The notes beneath the pieces were generated by a model, which was given only the letters and a program-made list of their open reading frames with translations, was not told the DNA's origin and did no database searches. From assembly GCA_020200195.1 (NCBI GenBank), contig JAIVJE010000156.1:1-11201 (forward strand): a stretch of DNA of 11,201 bases, in the 5' to 3' direction. A program made the position numbers and the translations under genes. Shown in pieces: positions 1-6,235 of the stretch. Every line of letters starts with the position of its first letter. Position 1 is the stretch's first letter. The stretch comes from Acidobacteriota bacterium (GTDB lineage: Bacteria > Acidobacteriota > Vicinamibacteria > Vicinamibacterales > 2-12-FULL-66-21).

Positions 1-1073
1 CCCATGCTCCACGCGACCGGTGCGAACACCCAGCCAAAAATCTGCTGCAGACTGAGACCCGCCAGACCCAGCAGCGCATTGACCAGCGCGACGAGCGCGA
101 GGAAAGAAATGAGCATCGCGGCCACGTTGAGCGCCAGCGCCAGCCCCTCGCTGGTGCCACGCCCCGCGGCGTCGATCACGTTGACGTCGGTTCGCTCGAG
201 CTCGAGCTTCACCGTGCCCAGAGTCTCGGGCATCTCGGTCTCGGGCACGAACATCTTCGCCATCATGAGCGTGCCCGGCGCCGTCATGATCACCGCCGTG
301 AGCAGATGCTGCGCCTCGATGCCGAACAGGATGTACGCCGCCATGATGCCGCCGGAGATGTGCGCCATGCCCGACGTCATGACGGTCATCAGCTCCGATT
401 CCGTCATGCGCGGGAGGTACGGACGGATTGTCAGCGGGGCCTCCGTCTGCCCCATGAAAATGCTCGCCGCGACATTCAGCGACTCGGCGCCGGAAGCCCG
501 CATCACCCGCCGCATCACGAGCGCAAAGGCCCGCACGACCAGTTGCATCACGCCGAAGTAGTAGAGAACCGCGAACAGCGCGGCGATGAAGATGATCGTC
601 GGGAGGACCTGGAACGCGAAGATGACGCCGTAACGCGCCCCTTCCGGACCGAGGACCGTGGTCATAATCCGAGGCCATACCTCCTTGTCCCCGAGCGGGC
701 CGAACACCAGTTTCGAGCCTTCGAAGGCGAAGTCGAGCAACCGGTTGACGAGGCCGCCGAGCGTCTGAAAGACTCGCTGTCCCGCGGTCGTCTTCAGCAC
801 CAGCAGCGCGAACACGATCTGGAGGCTCAACCCCCAGACGACCGTCCGGCGATCGATCGCACGACGATTGGTCGAACACGCATAGGCGATCGCCAGGATC
901 ACGATCAGCCCGACGAGCGGCTGCATTCGAGGCAGCCCTCCGTATTGGACGGCGAGGGCCACGACAGCGGCTGCCATTGCGGCACTGCCAAGGACGAGCA
1001 GATCGCGCCGGTCGTACGGGATGCGGGGCGGCGGGGCGCGGTGCGCGTCAGTATCCACGACCAGAACAGTCAT
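1..1073 (-). CDS. nupC: NupC-type concentrative nucleoside transporter (C-terminus cut by window edge)
   Basis: This is an inner-membrane transporter of the concentrative nucleoside transporter (CNT) family, which imports nucleosides with H+ or Na+. The frame is open from the ATG at 1073 to the left edge, giving about 357 visible residues, so the end is missing. The visible protein has many hydrophobic segments, the family signature GQTEAPL in the middle, and a following MTSGMAHISGG stretch with the Gly/Ser-rich character of the CNT substrate-binding region. The start codon overlaps the stop of the upstream phosphorylase by one base (TGATG), which indicates an operon with translational coupling. 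The context suggests pyrimidine-nucleoside uptake followed by phosphorolysis. Family assignment is firm. Substrate range is inferred, and the symbol is used by similarity only. No frame break is visible in this gene. Confidence 0.9.
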   Translation of the reverse strand, partial: MTVLVVDTDAHRAPPPRIPYDRRDLLVLGSAAMAAAVVALAVQYGGLPRMQPLVGLIVILAIAYACSTNRRAIDRRTVVWGLSLQIVFALLVLKTTAGQRVFQTLGGLVNRLLDFAFEGSKLVFGPLGDKEVWPRIMTTVLGPEGARYGVIFAFQVLPTIIFIAALFAVLYYFGVMQLVVRAFALVMRRVMRASGAESLNVAASIFMGQTEAPLTIRPYLPRMTESELMTVMTSGMAHISGGIMAAYILFGIEAQHLLTAVIMTAPGTLMMAKMFVPETEMPETLGTVKLELERTDVNVIDAAGRGTSEGLALALNVAAMLISFLALVALVNALLGLAGLSLQQIFGWVFAPVAWSM

Positions 1074-2161
1074 CAGTCCCCCTGTCCGACCTTATCCACG
1101 ACGAGCGGGCCGACCGCCGGTGCACAATCGCCGATCTGAATGGCATCCAGCAGGATAGGCAGGGCGTGATCGAGGCCGCGGCCGCCTCGATGGTGGACCA
1201 TGAGGACGTCGTCGGTTGCGCGCACCTCGGAGCCGACGCGCGCCAGCACCTCGATCCCCACCCCATGATCGACGACGTCGCCCAAGGCCGCACGTCCGGC
1301 GCCCAGCGCAACCGCTGCGCGGCCGATTCGCCCCGCCTGGAGCGCCGCCACGTAGCCGCTGCGTCCGGCCTTGATCGGGTAATGATCGGGCGCCTGCGGC
1401 AGGCGGTCGTAATGGTCGACGACGCCCGGATCGCCCCCCTGGTTGCCGATGATCTCGCGGAATTTTTCCACGCCAGCGCCCGACCGCAACGCGGCCCGTA
1501 CACGCGTGTCCGCGTCCGCTTCGTCACGCGCCACGCCGCCCAGCACGAGCATCCGGACCGCGAGCAGAACTGACAACTCTTCGAGCTCCTGCGGCCCCCG
1601 CCCCTTGAGGGTTTCTATGGACTCAATGACTTCGTTCGCGTTACCGACCGCGCGCCCGAGCGGCGCGTCCATCCGTGTGATGATCGCTTCGGTCCGCATG
1701 GCTGACGCGTTGCCAATCGCTACGAGCGACTGGGCCAGCCGCCGCGAATCTTCGACGGTCTTCATGAAAGCGCCGGCGCCGGTCTTGACGTCGAGGATCA
1801 AGCCGCCAATGCCCTCCGCGATCTTCTTGCTCATGATCGACGCGGAGATGAGCGGGATACTCTCGACCGTCGCTGTCACGTCGCGCAGTGCGTACAGCTT
1901 GCGATCCGCTGGGGCGATGTCGTCGGTCTGGCCGATGAGCGCGCAGCCGATCTTCCCCACGGCAGCACGCAACTCGTCGAGCGACAGCGTCGTGCGGAAT
2001 CCGGGAATCGACTCCAGCTTATCGAGCGTGCCGCCGGTATGTCCGAGTCCGCGCCCTGACATCATCGGGACCACGGCGCCGCACGCCGCCGCGAGCGGGG
2101 CGAGGATGAGCGAGGTCTTGTCGCCGACCCCGCCCGTGCTGTGCTTGTCGACCGGTGTGCC
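1073..2161 (-). CDS. deoA: Thymidine / pyrimidine-nucleoside phosphorylase, main part of a frame-disrupted gene
   Basis: This cytoplasmic enzyme cleaves thymidine, and in Pdp-type members also uridine, with phosphate to give the base and (deoxy)ribose-1-phosphate. The frame carries the family's phosphate-binding DKHSTGGVGD motif (near 2125-2154), then MSGRGLGHTGGTLDKLESIPGF, the APADRKLYALRDVTATV stretch, SIMSKKIAEG and VKTGAGAFM, and a normal C-terminal domain. The conserved frame begins at about 2161, but no usable family start exists there. The first in-frame GTG (2074) lies inside the conserved core and would give 333 residues against about 430 normally. The proper N-terminus (MRAVDLI...) lies just upstream in another frame, and roughly 45 residues between the two are absent. 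The stop overlaps the nucleoside transporter start. Identity is certain; whether it makes an active enzyme is doubtful. Confidence 0.88.
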   Translation of the reverse strand, partial: GTPVDKHSTGGVGDKTSLILAPLAAACGAVVPMMSGRGLGHTGGTLDKLESIPGFRTTLSLDELRAAVGKIGCALIGQTDDIAPADRKLYALRDVTATVESIPLISASIMSKKIAEGIGGLILDVKTGAGAFMKTVEDSRRLAQSLVAIGNASAMRTEAIITRMDAPLGRAVGNANEVIESIETLKGRGPQELEELSVLLAVRMLVLGGVARDEADADTRVRAALRSGAGVEKFREIIGNQGGDPGVVDHYDRLPQAPDHYPIKAGRSGYVAALQAGRIGRAAVALGAGRAALGDVVDHGVGIEVLARVGSEVRATDDVLMVHHRGGRGLDHALPILLDAIQIGDCAPAVGPLVVDKVGQGD

Positions 2162-2253
2162 GCGCTGGTGACGCTGGAGACGAAGTAATCGATCTGCGCG
2201 CGGTCGAGCGTTCCACCATCGCGCTTCTGTCGTATCAGGTCGACCGCACGCAT
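2162..2253 (-). pseudogene. deoA: N-terminal fragment of the thymidine/pyrimidine-nucleoside phosphorylase
   Basis: From the ATG at 2253 the translation reads MRAVDLIRQKRDGGTLDRAQ and continues IDYFVSSVTS. This matches the start of DeoA/Pdp proteins (compare MRMVDLIAKKRDGKALTKEE of Bacillus Pdp). After about 30 residues the frame departs from the family and stops at 2062. The segment that should follow (the GDIPDYQ...ALxMAIxxxGMT...AMxxSG block) is absent. The conserved sequence resumes at GTPVDKHS in the frame of the main part. The frames require the lost length to be 1 modulo 3. No Shine-Dalgarno sequence precedes the ATG on this strand, but a TATACT box lies 11 nt upstream. Confidence 0.82.
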
Positions 2254-2264
2254 GAAAGGAGGTG

Positions 2265-2270
2265 AGTATA
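2265..2270 (-). promoter_or_regulatory. -10-like TATACT box for the phosphorylase/transporter operon
   Basis: On the minus strand TATACT (5 of 6 matches to TATAAT) ends 11 nt before the ATG at 2253. With normal spacing transcription would begin only a few bases before the ATG, which suggests a leaderless or near-leaderless message. This agrees with the lack of a Shine-Dalgarno sequence on this strand. No good -35 box is visible at 16-18 nt; GTGACT at 2286-2291 is 15 nt away and weak. Confidence 0.35.
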
Positions 2271-2386
2271 GATTAGAATCCTCGAAGTCACGCCGCTCTG
2301 GCCCGAGTATCAGGGCGACCGCCAACGGCGAGCATCGCGCCGTGCATTCAGAGCGGGTGAAGATCGGACGGCTGACATCCCCAGAC

Positions 2387-4213
2387 ATGGCAGAACCGGT
2401 CACGCCGCCACTCTCGCTTGAAGCCTCCGCTCAGCTCGCGGACTTCGCGCGGACGTGCAAGGCGGCGGCTCGAGCCGTGTCCCTCTATCCGAGCGCCCAT
2501 CCGGCCATAGGCATATCCCTCAGCCGTCTCGCCGGGTTGACAGCGCGCCTGACCGAACACGAACCGTTTCGCCTGCAGGTCGCGGCCAACAAGCTGTTGG
2601 TCGGCGGGGCTGCCATGGTACGGCCGGACCCTGCGGTCTCGGAGCTGGCGGATCTGCTGCACCGGCATGCGATCGGCGGCCTCGCGGTGAGTGCCGGGGC
2701 TGACGCCGCCTCGTGGCGCGCACTCTTGCTGCTGCTGGCGCGCGCGCCGGAGGACGTGCGTGCCGAAGGTGGCATCGCACATCTGTGGGCCGCCAACGGC
2801 GGACAGCCGATCGAGATCCAGGAGATCGATTACGCCGAGGTCCTGCGCGAAAAGGAGGGGCTGGCGGCCACGATCGAACAAATCGTCGCCGCGGCGCTCG
2901 CGGGACAGCAAGTCGCATTAGACGACGCGTCGATGCGGAAGCTGCTCCAGATCATCGACGATCCGGCGCGGCTGGACCAACTGATGGCGCGCATGGCCGC
3001 GGCCGCTGACCCCGGCGGAAGCAAGGCGCAGACGGCGGCATTCCTGAGTGTGCTGCGAGGCCTCGCGAGTTGGGCCTCTCAGAGCGATCCCGAACGGCTC
3101 GAGCGCATCTTCCGGCAGATGGGCCATGCAGCCGGGCGGCTTTCGGCCGACGCCATGGTCGCACTTCTCGCGGAGCGTCACGGACCCAACGCGATGGCCG
3201 GCACCATCAACGTGGCCAGGGCCGTCGTCGAGCGTATGGGCGATGCGTCCGTCGCGCAGTTCGTCGCGGGCTCGGTCATCGTCGAGCGTGGAGCGAGCGC
3301 GCGCCTGGCGCTCGCGTTCCAGTCACTGGTGCCCGAGAAGGACCGTCAGCGCCAGCTGCTCTCCCTCGCACAACAGGAGGTGTCGGCGTCTGAAATGGGT
3401 CAGGAGGACGGGTTTCCTGAACTGTGGGCCAGCGTCGAGAACATGTTGACGTCGTATTCGGATGCGCAGTACGTGTCGGAAGAGTATGGACTGGAGCTGT
3501 CGAGCGTCCGGACTCAGGCTGTCGGTGTCGAGCAGACGAGCGACGACCCGCCTGAACGCGTGGCAGCGTGGCTCGCCACCGTGAGCGACAACTCCGTCAT
3601 CGCCCTCGATCATCAGCTCCTGCTCGACCTGCTGCACATCGAGGAGGACCCGGTTCGCTGGCGCGACGTCAGCGAGACCGCCGCGACACATGCCGATGAT
3701 CGAATACGTGTCCGGGCGTTCGGCGAGGGGTTCCAGCTCGCAGAGGCGATCCTGCGCGAAGGGTCCCGGTTGCCCGGCCGGGCGCAGTATGCGCGCGCGG
3801 CGGTGGAGCGATTCAGCGGCGGATCGATGATGAAGCAGGTCGCGGCCCACCTGAGGGTAGCAGATGATGACGCGGTCGCGCAGTTCACGCAGTTGTGCCA
3901 CGCCATCGGCACGCCGACGATCGCGCCGCTGGCCGAGGCGCTGTCGGCGGAAACAGACGCACGCGCCCGCCGGCGCCTGCGAGACATCCTGATCGGCTTC
4001 GGTGCGAGCGGGCGCGAATCGGTGCAGAAACTGATGAACGCACCCAACTGGGAGGTCCGCCGCACAGCAGCCTACCTGTTGCGCGAGTTCGGCGGCGCCG
4101 AGGGGCTGCGCGAGCTGATCCCACTGTTGACTGACTCCGAGCCGCTCGTCCGGCGCGAAGCCGTGCAGGGCCTGATGCTGAACGGCAGCCCGCAGGCGGC
4201 GGACATGCGCTGA
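2387..4213 (+). CDS. HEAT-repeat protein with unnamed N-terminal module (frame-disrupted near its C-terminus)
   Basis: A large, probably cytoplasmic protein of 608 residues in this frame, of unknown function. Residues about 18-152 form a module with LYPSAHP (33-39), a hydrophobic LLVGG stretch (70-74), SELADLLHRH (85-94) and a closing IEIQEIDY strand. A related module begins the HD-GYP protein encoded next. A long helical middle follows. From about residue 490 the sequence becomes HEAT-like helical repeats (RRRLRDILIGFGASG, WEVRRTAAYLLREFGGAEG, EPLVRREAVQGLML), which usually serve protein-protein binding. The ATG at 2387 was chosen because family-like sequence begins there; the frame is open back to 2252 but that part is low-complexity and lies in the divergent promoter region. 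The frame stops at 4213 in mid-repeat, and HEAT sequence resumes in another frame. The role is unknown; a scaffold or sensor for HD-GYP signalling is my inference. Confidence 0.8.
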   Translation: MAEPVTPPLSLEASAQLADFARTCKAAARAVSLYPSAHPAIGISLSRLAGLTARLTEHEPFRLQVAANKLLVGGAAMVRPDPAVSELADLLHRHAIGGLAVSAGADAASWRALLLLLARAPEDVRAEGGIAHLWAANGGQPIEIQEIDYAEVLREKEGLAATIEQIVAAALAGQQVALDDASMRKLLQIIDDPARLDQLMARMAAAADPGGSKAQTAAFLSVLRGLASWASQSDPERLERIFRQMGHAAGRLSADAMVALLAERHGPNAMAGTINVARAVVERMGDASVAQFVAGSVIVERGASARLALAFQSLVPEKDRQRQLLSLAQQEVSASEMGQEDGFPELWASVENMLTSYSDAQYVSEEYGLELSSVRTQAVGVEQTSDDPPERVAAWLATVSDNSVIALDHQLLLDLLHIEEDPVRWRDVSETAATHADDRIRVRAFGEGFQLAEAILREGSRLPGRAQYARAAVERFSGGSMMKQVAAHLRVADDDAVAQFTQLCHAIGTPTIAPLAEALSAETDARARRRLRDILIGFGASGRESVQKLMNAPNWEVRRTAAYLLREFGGAEGLRELIPLLTDSEPLVRREAVQGLMLNGSPQAADMR

Positions 4214-4467
4214 CGCCGGTGTATGCCGCCGCCATCGATGCGCTCGGTGCTGTCGGCGGCCCGGAGGCTGTCGACGCGCTCAAGTTTGCCCTTCATCAGG
4301 GAGACTGGCGAGCGCCCTTCACGACGCGCCGGCTAAGAGCGGCCGCCGCAGTGGCGCTGCGGAAGATTGGGACGCCGCCCGCCGTCGAGGTTCTGCGAGA
4401 CGCCTCGACGCGCGGCCGCGGCGGCGTTCGCTCAGCGGCGCGCGCGGAGCTCGCCCGGCTCGGGTGA
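4210..4467 (+). pseudogene. C-terminal HEAT-repeat fragment, continuation of the upstream gene in another frame
   Basis: The translation LTPVYAAAIDALGAVGGPEA, then LKFALHQGDW, RRLRAAAAVALRKIGTPPAV and a final VRSAARAELARLG, is typical HEAT-repeat sequence and reads as the natural end of the upstream protein. A GTG at 4219 could start an 82-residue product, but no ribosome binding site precedes it and it begins in mid-helix. The simplest reading is one gene (2387-4467) broken at about 4205-4212. The frames require a missing length of 1 modulo 3: either one base, or a longer deletion of perhaps 30-45 residues judged from the broken repeat register. The stop is 13 nt before the HD-GYP start. Confidence 0.72.
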
Positions 4468-4480
4468 TCGAGGCCAGGCG

Positions 4481-5584
4481 ATGATCGATCATGCCGGCCG
4501 GACAGTACACTACGAAGAGCTGCTGCGCCGCTTCGCGTCCGGCGTGCGCGCCGCACAGCTCTATGCGCCGGATCACCCGCTCCTCTCGCGCAACGTCGAC
4601 GGATTGCTTGGAGCGCTGCAGCCGCTGCACGAGCACCAACCGTCAATCGTCGTCGGGATCCTCGGCACGCAGTTCGTAGTGGGGAACACGCCGATGCCCA
4701 AGGCCAGTGCGGGCATGGGAGAGCTGATCAAGCGGCTGCGGGACCATCAGGTTGAGCGAATCGCCTTCGAGCGTGGGATAACTGCAGCTGAAGTCGTCGA
4801 CTTCATTCAGGCAGTGTCGGCGCTCAGCGGGTCGCCGGACCCCGACTCGGAGCGACGGCTCACCTTCCCGCACATTCGAATCGGCCGAATCACCCTGGAG
4901 GATCGAAAGACCGACGGGATCGGGGGCGACATGGCCACGATTCGCCGCCTCTACACGAGCGCCGTCGGAGTTGCCGAGCGGGCGTGGAACACTGCGCACG
5001 CGGAAGGCGTCGCGGATGCGCCCGCCGCGTTTCAGGCGGTCGATGGCCTCGCGGATGCGGTCACGCAGAACCGCACCGCGCTCGTCGCACTGACCGCGAT
5101 GCGCAGCTACGACAACTACACGTTCACGCACATGGTGAACGTGTCGATCCTGACGATGGGGCAGGCACGCGCGCTCGGGATCGAAGGGCGGTTGCTGCGG
5201 GAGTTCGGCCTGTCGGCGCTCATGCACGACATCGGCAAGGTCAGGACCCCGAACGAGATCCTGAACAAGCCCGATCAGCTCACCGACGACGAGTTCGTCA
5301 TCATGCGCCGCCATACTGTGGAGGGCGCCGAGATTCTCCGTCGAACGCCGGAGATGCCTATCCTGGCGCCGGTCGTCGCCTTCGAGCACCACCTGCGGCT
5401 CGACGGGACCGGCTATCCGGCGGCGATCAGGCGCTCCGCGCTCAATCTCGGTACGATGTTGTGCAGCATTGCTGACGTGTACGACGCGATGCGGTCGCAG
5501 CGTGCCTATCAGAGTGATCTTCGGCGCAGACGGAACGCGCCTCGATCTGCCCTACGACCGCAATCTCTGGGAAGCGCCCGATGA
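4481..5584 (+). CDS. HD-GYP domain protein, probable cyclic-di-GMP phosphodiesterase (C-terminus disrupted)
   Basis: HD-GYP enzymes are metal-dependent phosphodiesterases that break down c-di-GMP. The 367-residue frame starts at an ATG 13 nt after the HEAT gene, with a weak GAGG upstream. Residues 16-137 form a module resembling the N-terminus of the HEAT protein (LYAPDHP, FVVGN, ELIKRLRDHQVERI, HIRIGRITLE). The HD-GYP domain follows: H217 in YTFTHMVNVSIL, H249-D250 in ALMHDIGKV, H278 in RRHTVEGAEIL, H303-H304, and D308-G309...G311-Y312-P313. The HHExxDGxGYP signature has Leu instead of Glu (HHLRLDGTGYP). It reads normally up to SIADVYDAMRSQRAYQ, then shifts frame, ending in an Arg-rich tail unlike the family. 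The last HD-GYP helices are missing, so activity is doubtful. No transmembrane segment is seen. The operon with the HEAT gene suggests a joint role. Confidence 0.85.
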   Translation: MIDHAGRTVHYEELLRRFASGVRAAQLYAPDHPLLSRNVDGLLGALQPLHEHQPSIVVGILGTQFVVGNTPMPKASAGMGELIKRLRDHQVERIAFERGITAAEVVDFIQAVSALSGSPDPDSERRLTFPHIRIGRITLEDRKTDGIGGDMATIRRLYTSAVGVAERAWNTAHAEGVADAPAAFQAVDGLADAVTQNRTALVALTAMRSYDNYTFTHMVNVSILTMGQARALGIEGRLLREFGLSALMHDIGKVRTPNEILNKPDQLTDDEFVIMRRHTVEGAEILRRTPEMPILAPVVAFEHHLRLDGTGYPAAIRRSALNLGTMLCSIADVYDAMRSQRAYQSDLRRRRNAPRSALRPQSLGSAR

Positions 5585-5666
5585 AGGACAGCCGCCCCAC
5601 GCGGTCATCGCACCACTCGAACCCGATGACTTCGGGATCGATCCGTTGAACTTCATGCAGGCGTAA
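5511..5666 (+). pseudogene. C-terminal fragment of the HD-GYP protein in a shifted frame
   Basis: This frame reads RVIFGADGTRLDLPYDRNLW, then PHAVIAPLEPDDFGIDPLNFM, a compact beta-rich end of the kind found at the C-terminus of some HD-GYP proteins. It meets the preceding HD-GYP frame at CAGAGTG (5510-5516): Gln of RAYQ and Arg of RVIF share bases. The canonical helices that follow RPYR in HD-GYP domains (AxxxLxxxxGxxFDPxLVxxF) are absent from every frame here, so roughly 50-80 residues appear deleted, with a length of 2 modulo 3. An ATG-like start at 5469 in this frame lies inside the HD-GYP gene and is unlikely to be used. Confidence 0.65.
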
Positions 5667-5675
5667 GCACGATCG

Positions 5676-5759
5676 GTTCCGCACGGTTAGTTCCACACGG
5701 TTGGTTCCGCACCGTTAGTTCCGCACGAGTGGTTCCGCACGAGGCGTTCCGCACGGATA
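5676..5759 (+). repeat. Six tandem copies of a 14-bp repeat (consensus GTTCCGCACGNNTR)
   Basis: Six head-to-tail units of exactly 14 bp start at 5676, 5690, 5704, 5718, 5732 and 5746. Examples are GTTCCGCACGGTTA, GTTCCACACGGTTG, GTTCCGCACCGTTA and GTTCCGCACGAGTG. The GTTCCGCAC core is exact in five of six units; the second has A for G. The last unit runs directly into the TATACT box before the membrane-protein gene. The array fills most of the gap after the HD-GYP gene. It could be an operator array for a DNA-binding protein or a slippage-generated minisatellite; the sequence does not decide. A partial copy (GTTCCGTACC, 5791-5800) lies inside the following coding region, out of register. Confidence 0.85.
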
Positions 5760-5763
5760 TACT
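5758..5763 (+). promoter_or_regulatory. -10-like TATACT box before the membrane-protein gene
   Basis: TATACT lies 13 nt before the GTG at 5777 and overlaps the end of the last 14-bp repeat. Transcription would start about 6-8 nt before the GTG, a near-leaderless arrangement like that of the phosphorylase gene. No TTGACA-like -35 box is visible; the expected place lies inside repeat units 4-5, so a repeat-binding activator is conceivable but unproven. Confidence 0.35.
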
Positions 5764-5776
5764 GTGCCGACTATCC

Positions 5777-6235
5777 GTGCTGACCGAAGCGTTCCGTACC
5801 ACTCTCCTCGCATTCGCCGCTATCGGTGCCGGATTGACGTGGCTTGCCGTAAGTACGGCGCGGATTCCTGTCTCATCGCCCGACCGGCTCGTCGCCGAGC
5901 TCCGGTTGGCCCAAATCGCCGCGTTGTTGTTGGTGTTATCCGCAGGAGCGTACATCGGTCTTGCGGTTGCGCACGATCCCCCACCCCAGGGAGTTGGCTT
6001 CGATATCGCGTTCGCTGTCGGGTTCCTCGTCGCCGCCGCGACGACGATGGTGCGCGATCCGCGGCAGGCACTGACAATTCTCGCACTGGCGTTCGCCGCG
6101 CACGCCGTGATCGATGTCGCGCACCGCCCCGGGTGGTTGCCAGACGGCATTGCTCCACGGTGGTACTTTCTGGGATGTGCAATTTATGACGTCTACATTG
6201 GGGCGCTGTGCTATCTGCCGATACTGAAACGATGA
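5777..6235 (+). CDS. Small multi-pass membrane protein of unknown function
   Basis: I do not recognise this 152-residue protein. It has about five hydrophobic segments (residues about 8-26, 44-65, 75-92, 98-114 and 130-149), so it is an integral inner-membrane protein. Possible functional residues are the AHAVIDVAH cluster in the fourth segment and the conserved-looking CAIYDVY in the fifth. GTG 5777 was chosen as start: the frame is open back to a GTG at 5729, but that stretch is made of the 14-bp repeats and contains the TATACT box. The stop overlaps the phosphatase start by ATGA, indicating co-translation with it. Codon use and frame look normal and no damage is visible. Confidence 0.7.
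   Translation: MLTEAFRTTLLAFAAIGAGLTWLAVSTARIPVSSPDRLVAELRLAQIAALLLVLSAGAYIGLAVAHDPPPQGVGFDIAFAVGFLVAAATTMVRDPRQALTILALAFAAHAVIDVAHRPGWLPDGIAPRWYFLGCAIYDVYIGALCYLPILKR

Noticed and set aside
4..1573. Long plus-strand open frames opposite the transporter and phosphorylase
   Set aside because: They lie antisense to clear family proteins, are Arg/His/Pro- or Ser/Ala-rich, and show no domain; long antisense frames are normal at this GC content.
1443..2171. 242-residue plus-strand frame opposite the phosphorylase gene
   Set aside because: Fully antisense to conserved DeoA/Pdp sequence, with no ribosome binding site and a low-complexity Ser-rich translation.
2252..2386. Upstream extension of the HEAT protein to the ATG at 2252
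   Set aside because: The added 45 residues are basic and featureless, and they overlap the phosphorylase start and promoter; the perfect Shine-Dalgarno sequence lies downstream of that ATG, so it cannot serve it.
4200..4220. Programmed ribosomal frameshift in the HEAT gene
   Set aside because: No slippery heptamer or obvious downstream pseudoknot, and three other genes nearby have similar breaks, which favours deletion or sequence error.
4643..5392. 249-residue minus-strand frame opposite the HD-GYP gene
   Set aside because: Shadow of the HD-GYP codons; no recognisable motif or start context.
5676..5759. CRISPR array
   Set aside because: The 14-bp units are directly adjacent with no spacers, and no cas gene is present.
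5729..5776. Earlier GTG start for the membrane protein
   Set aside because: It would translate the 14-bp repeats and place the TATACT box inside the coding region; the GTG at 5777 fits the membrane segment better.
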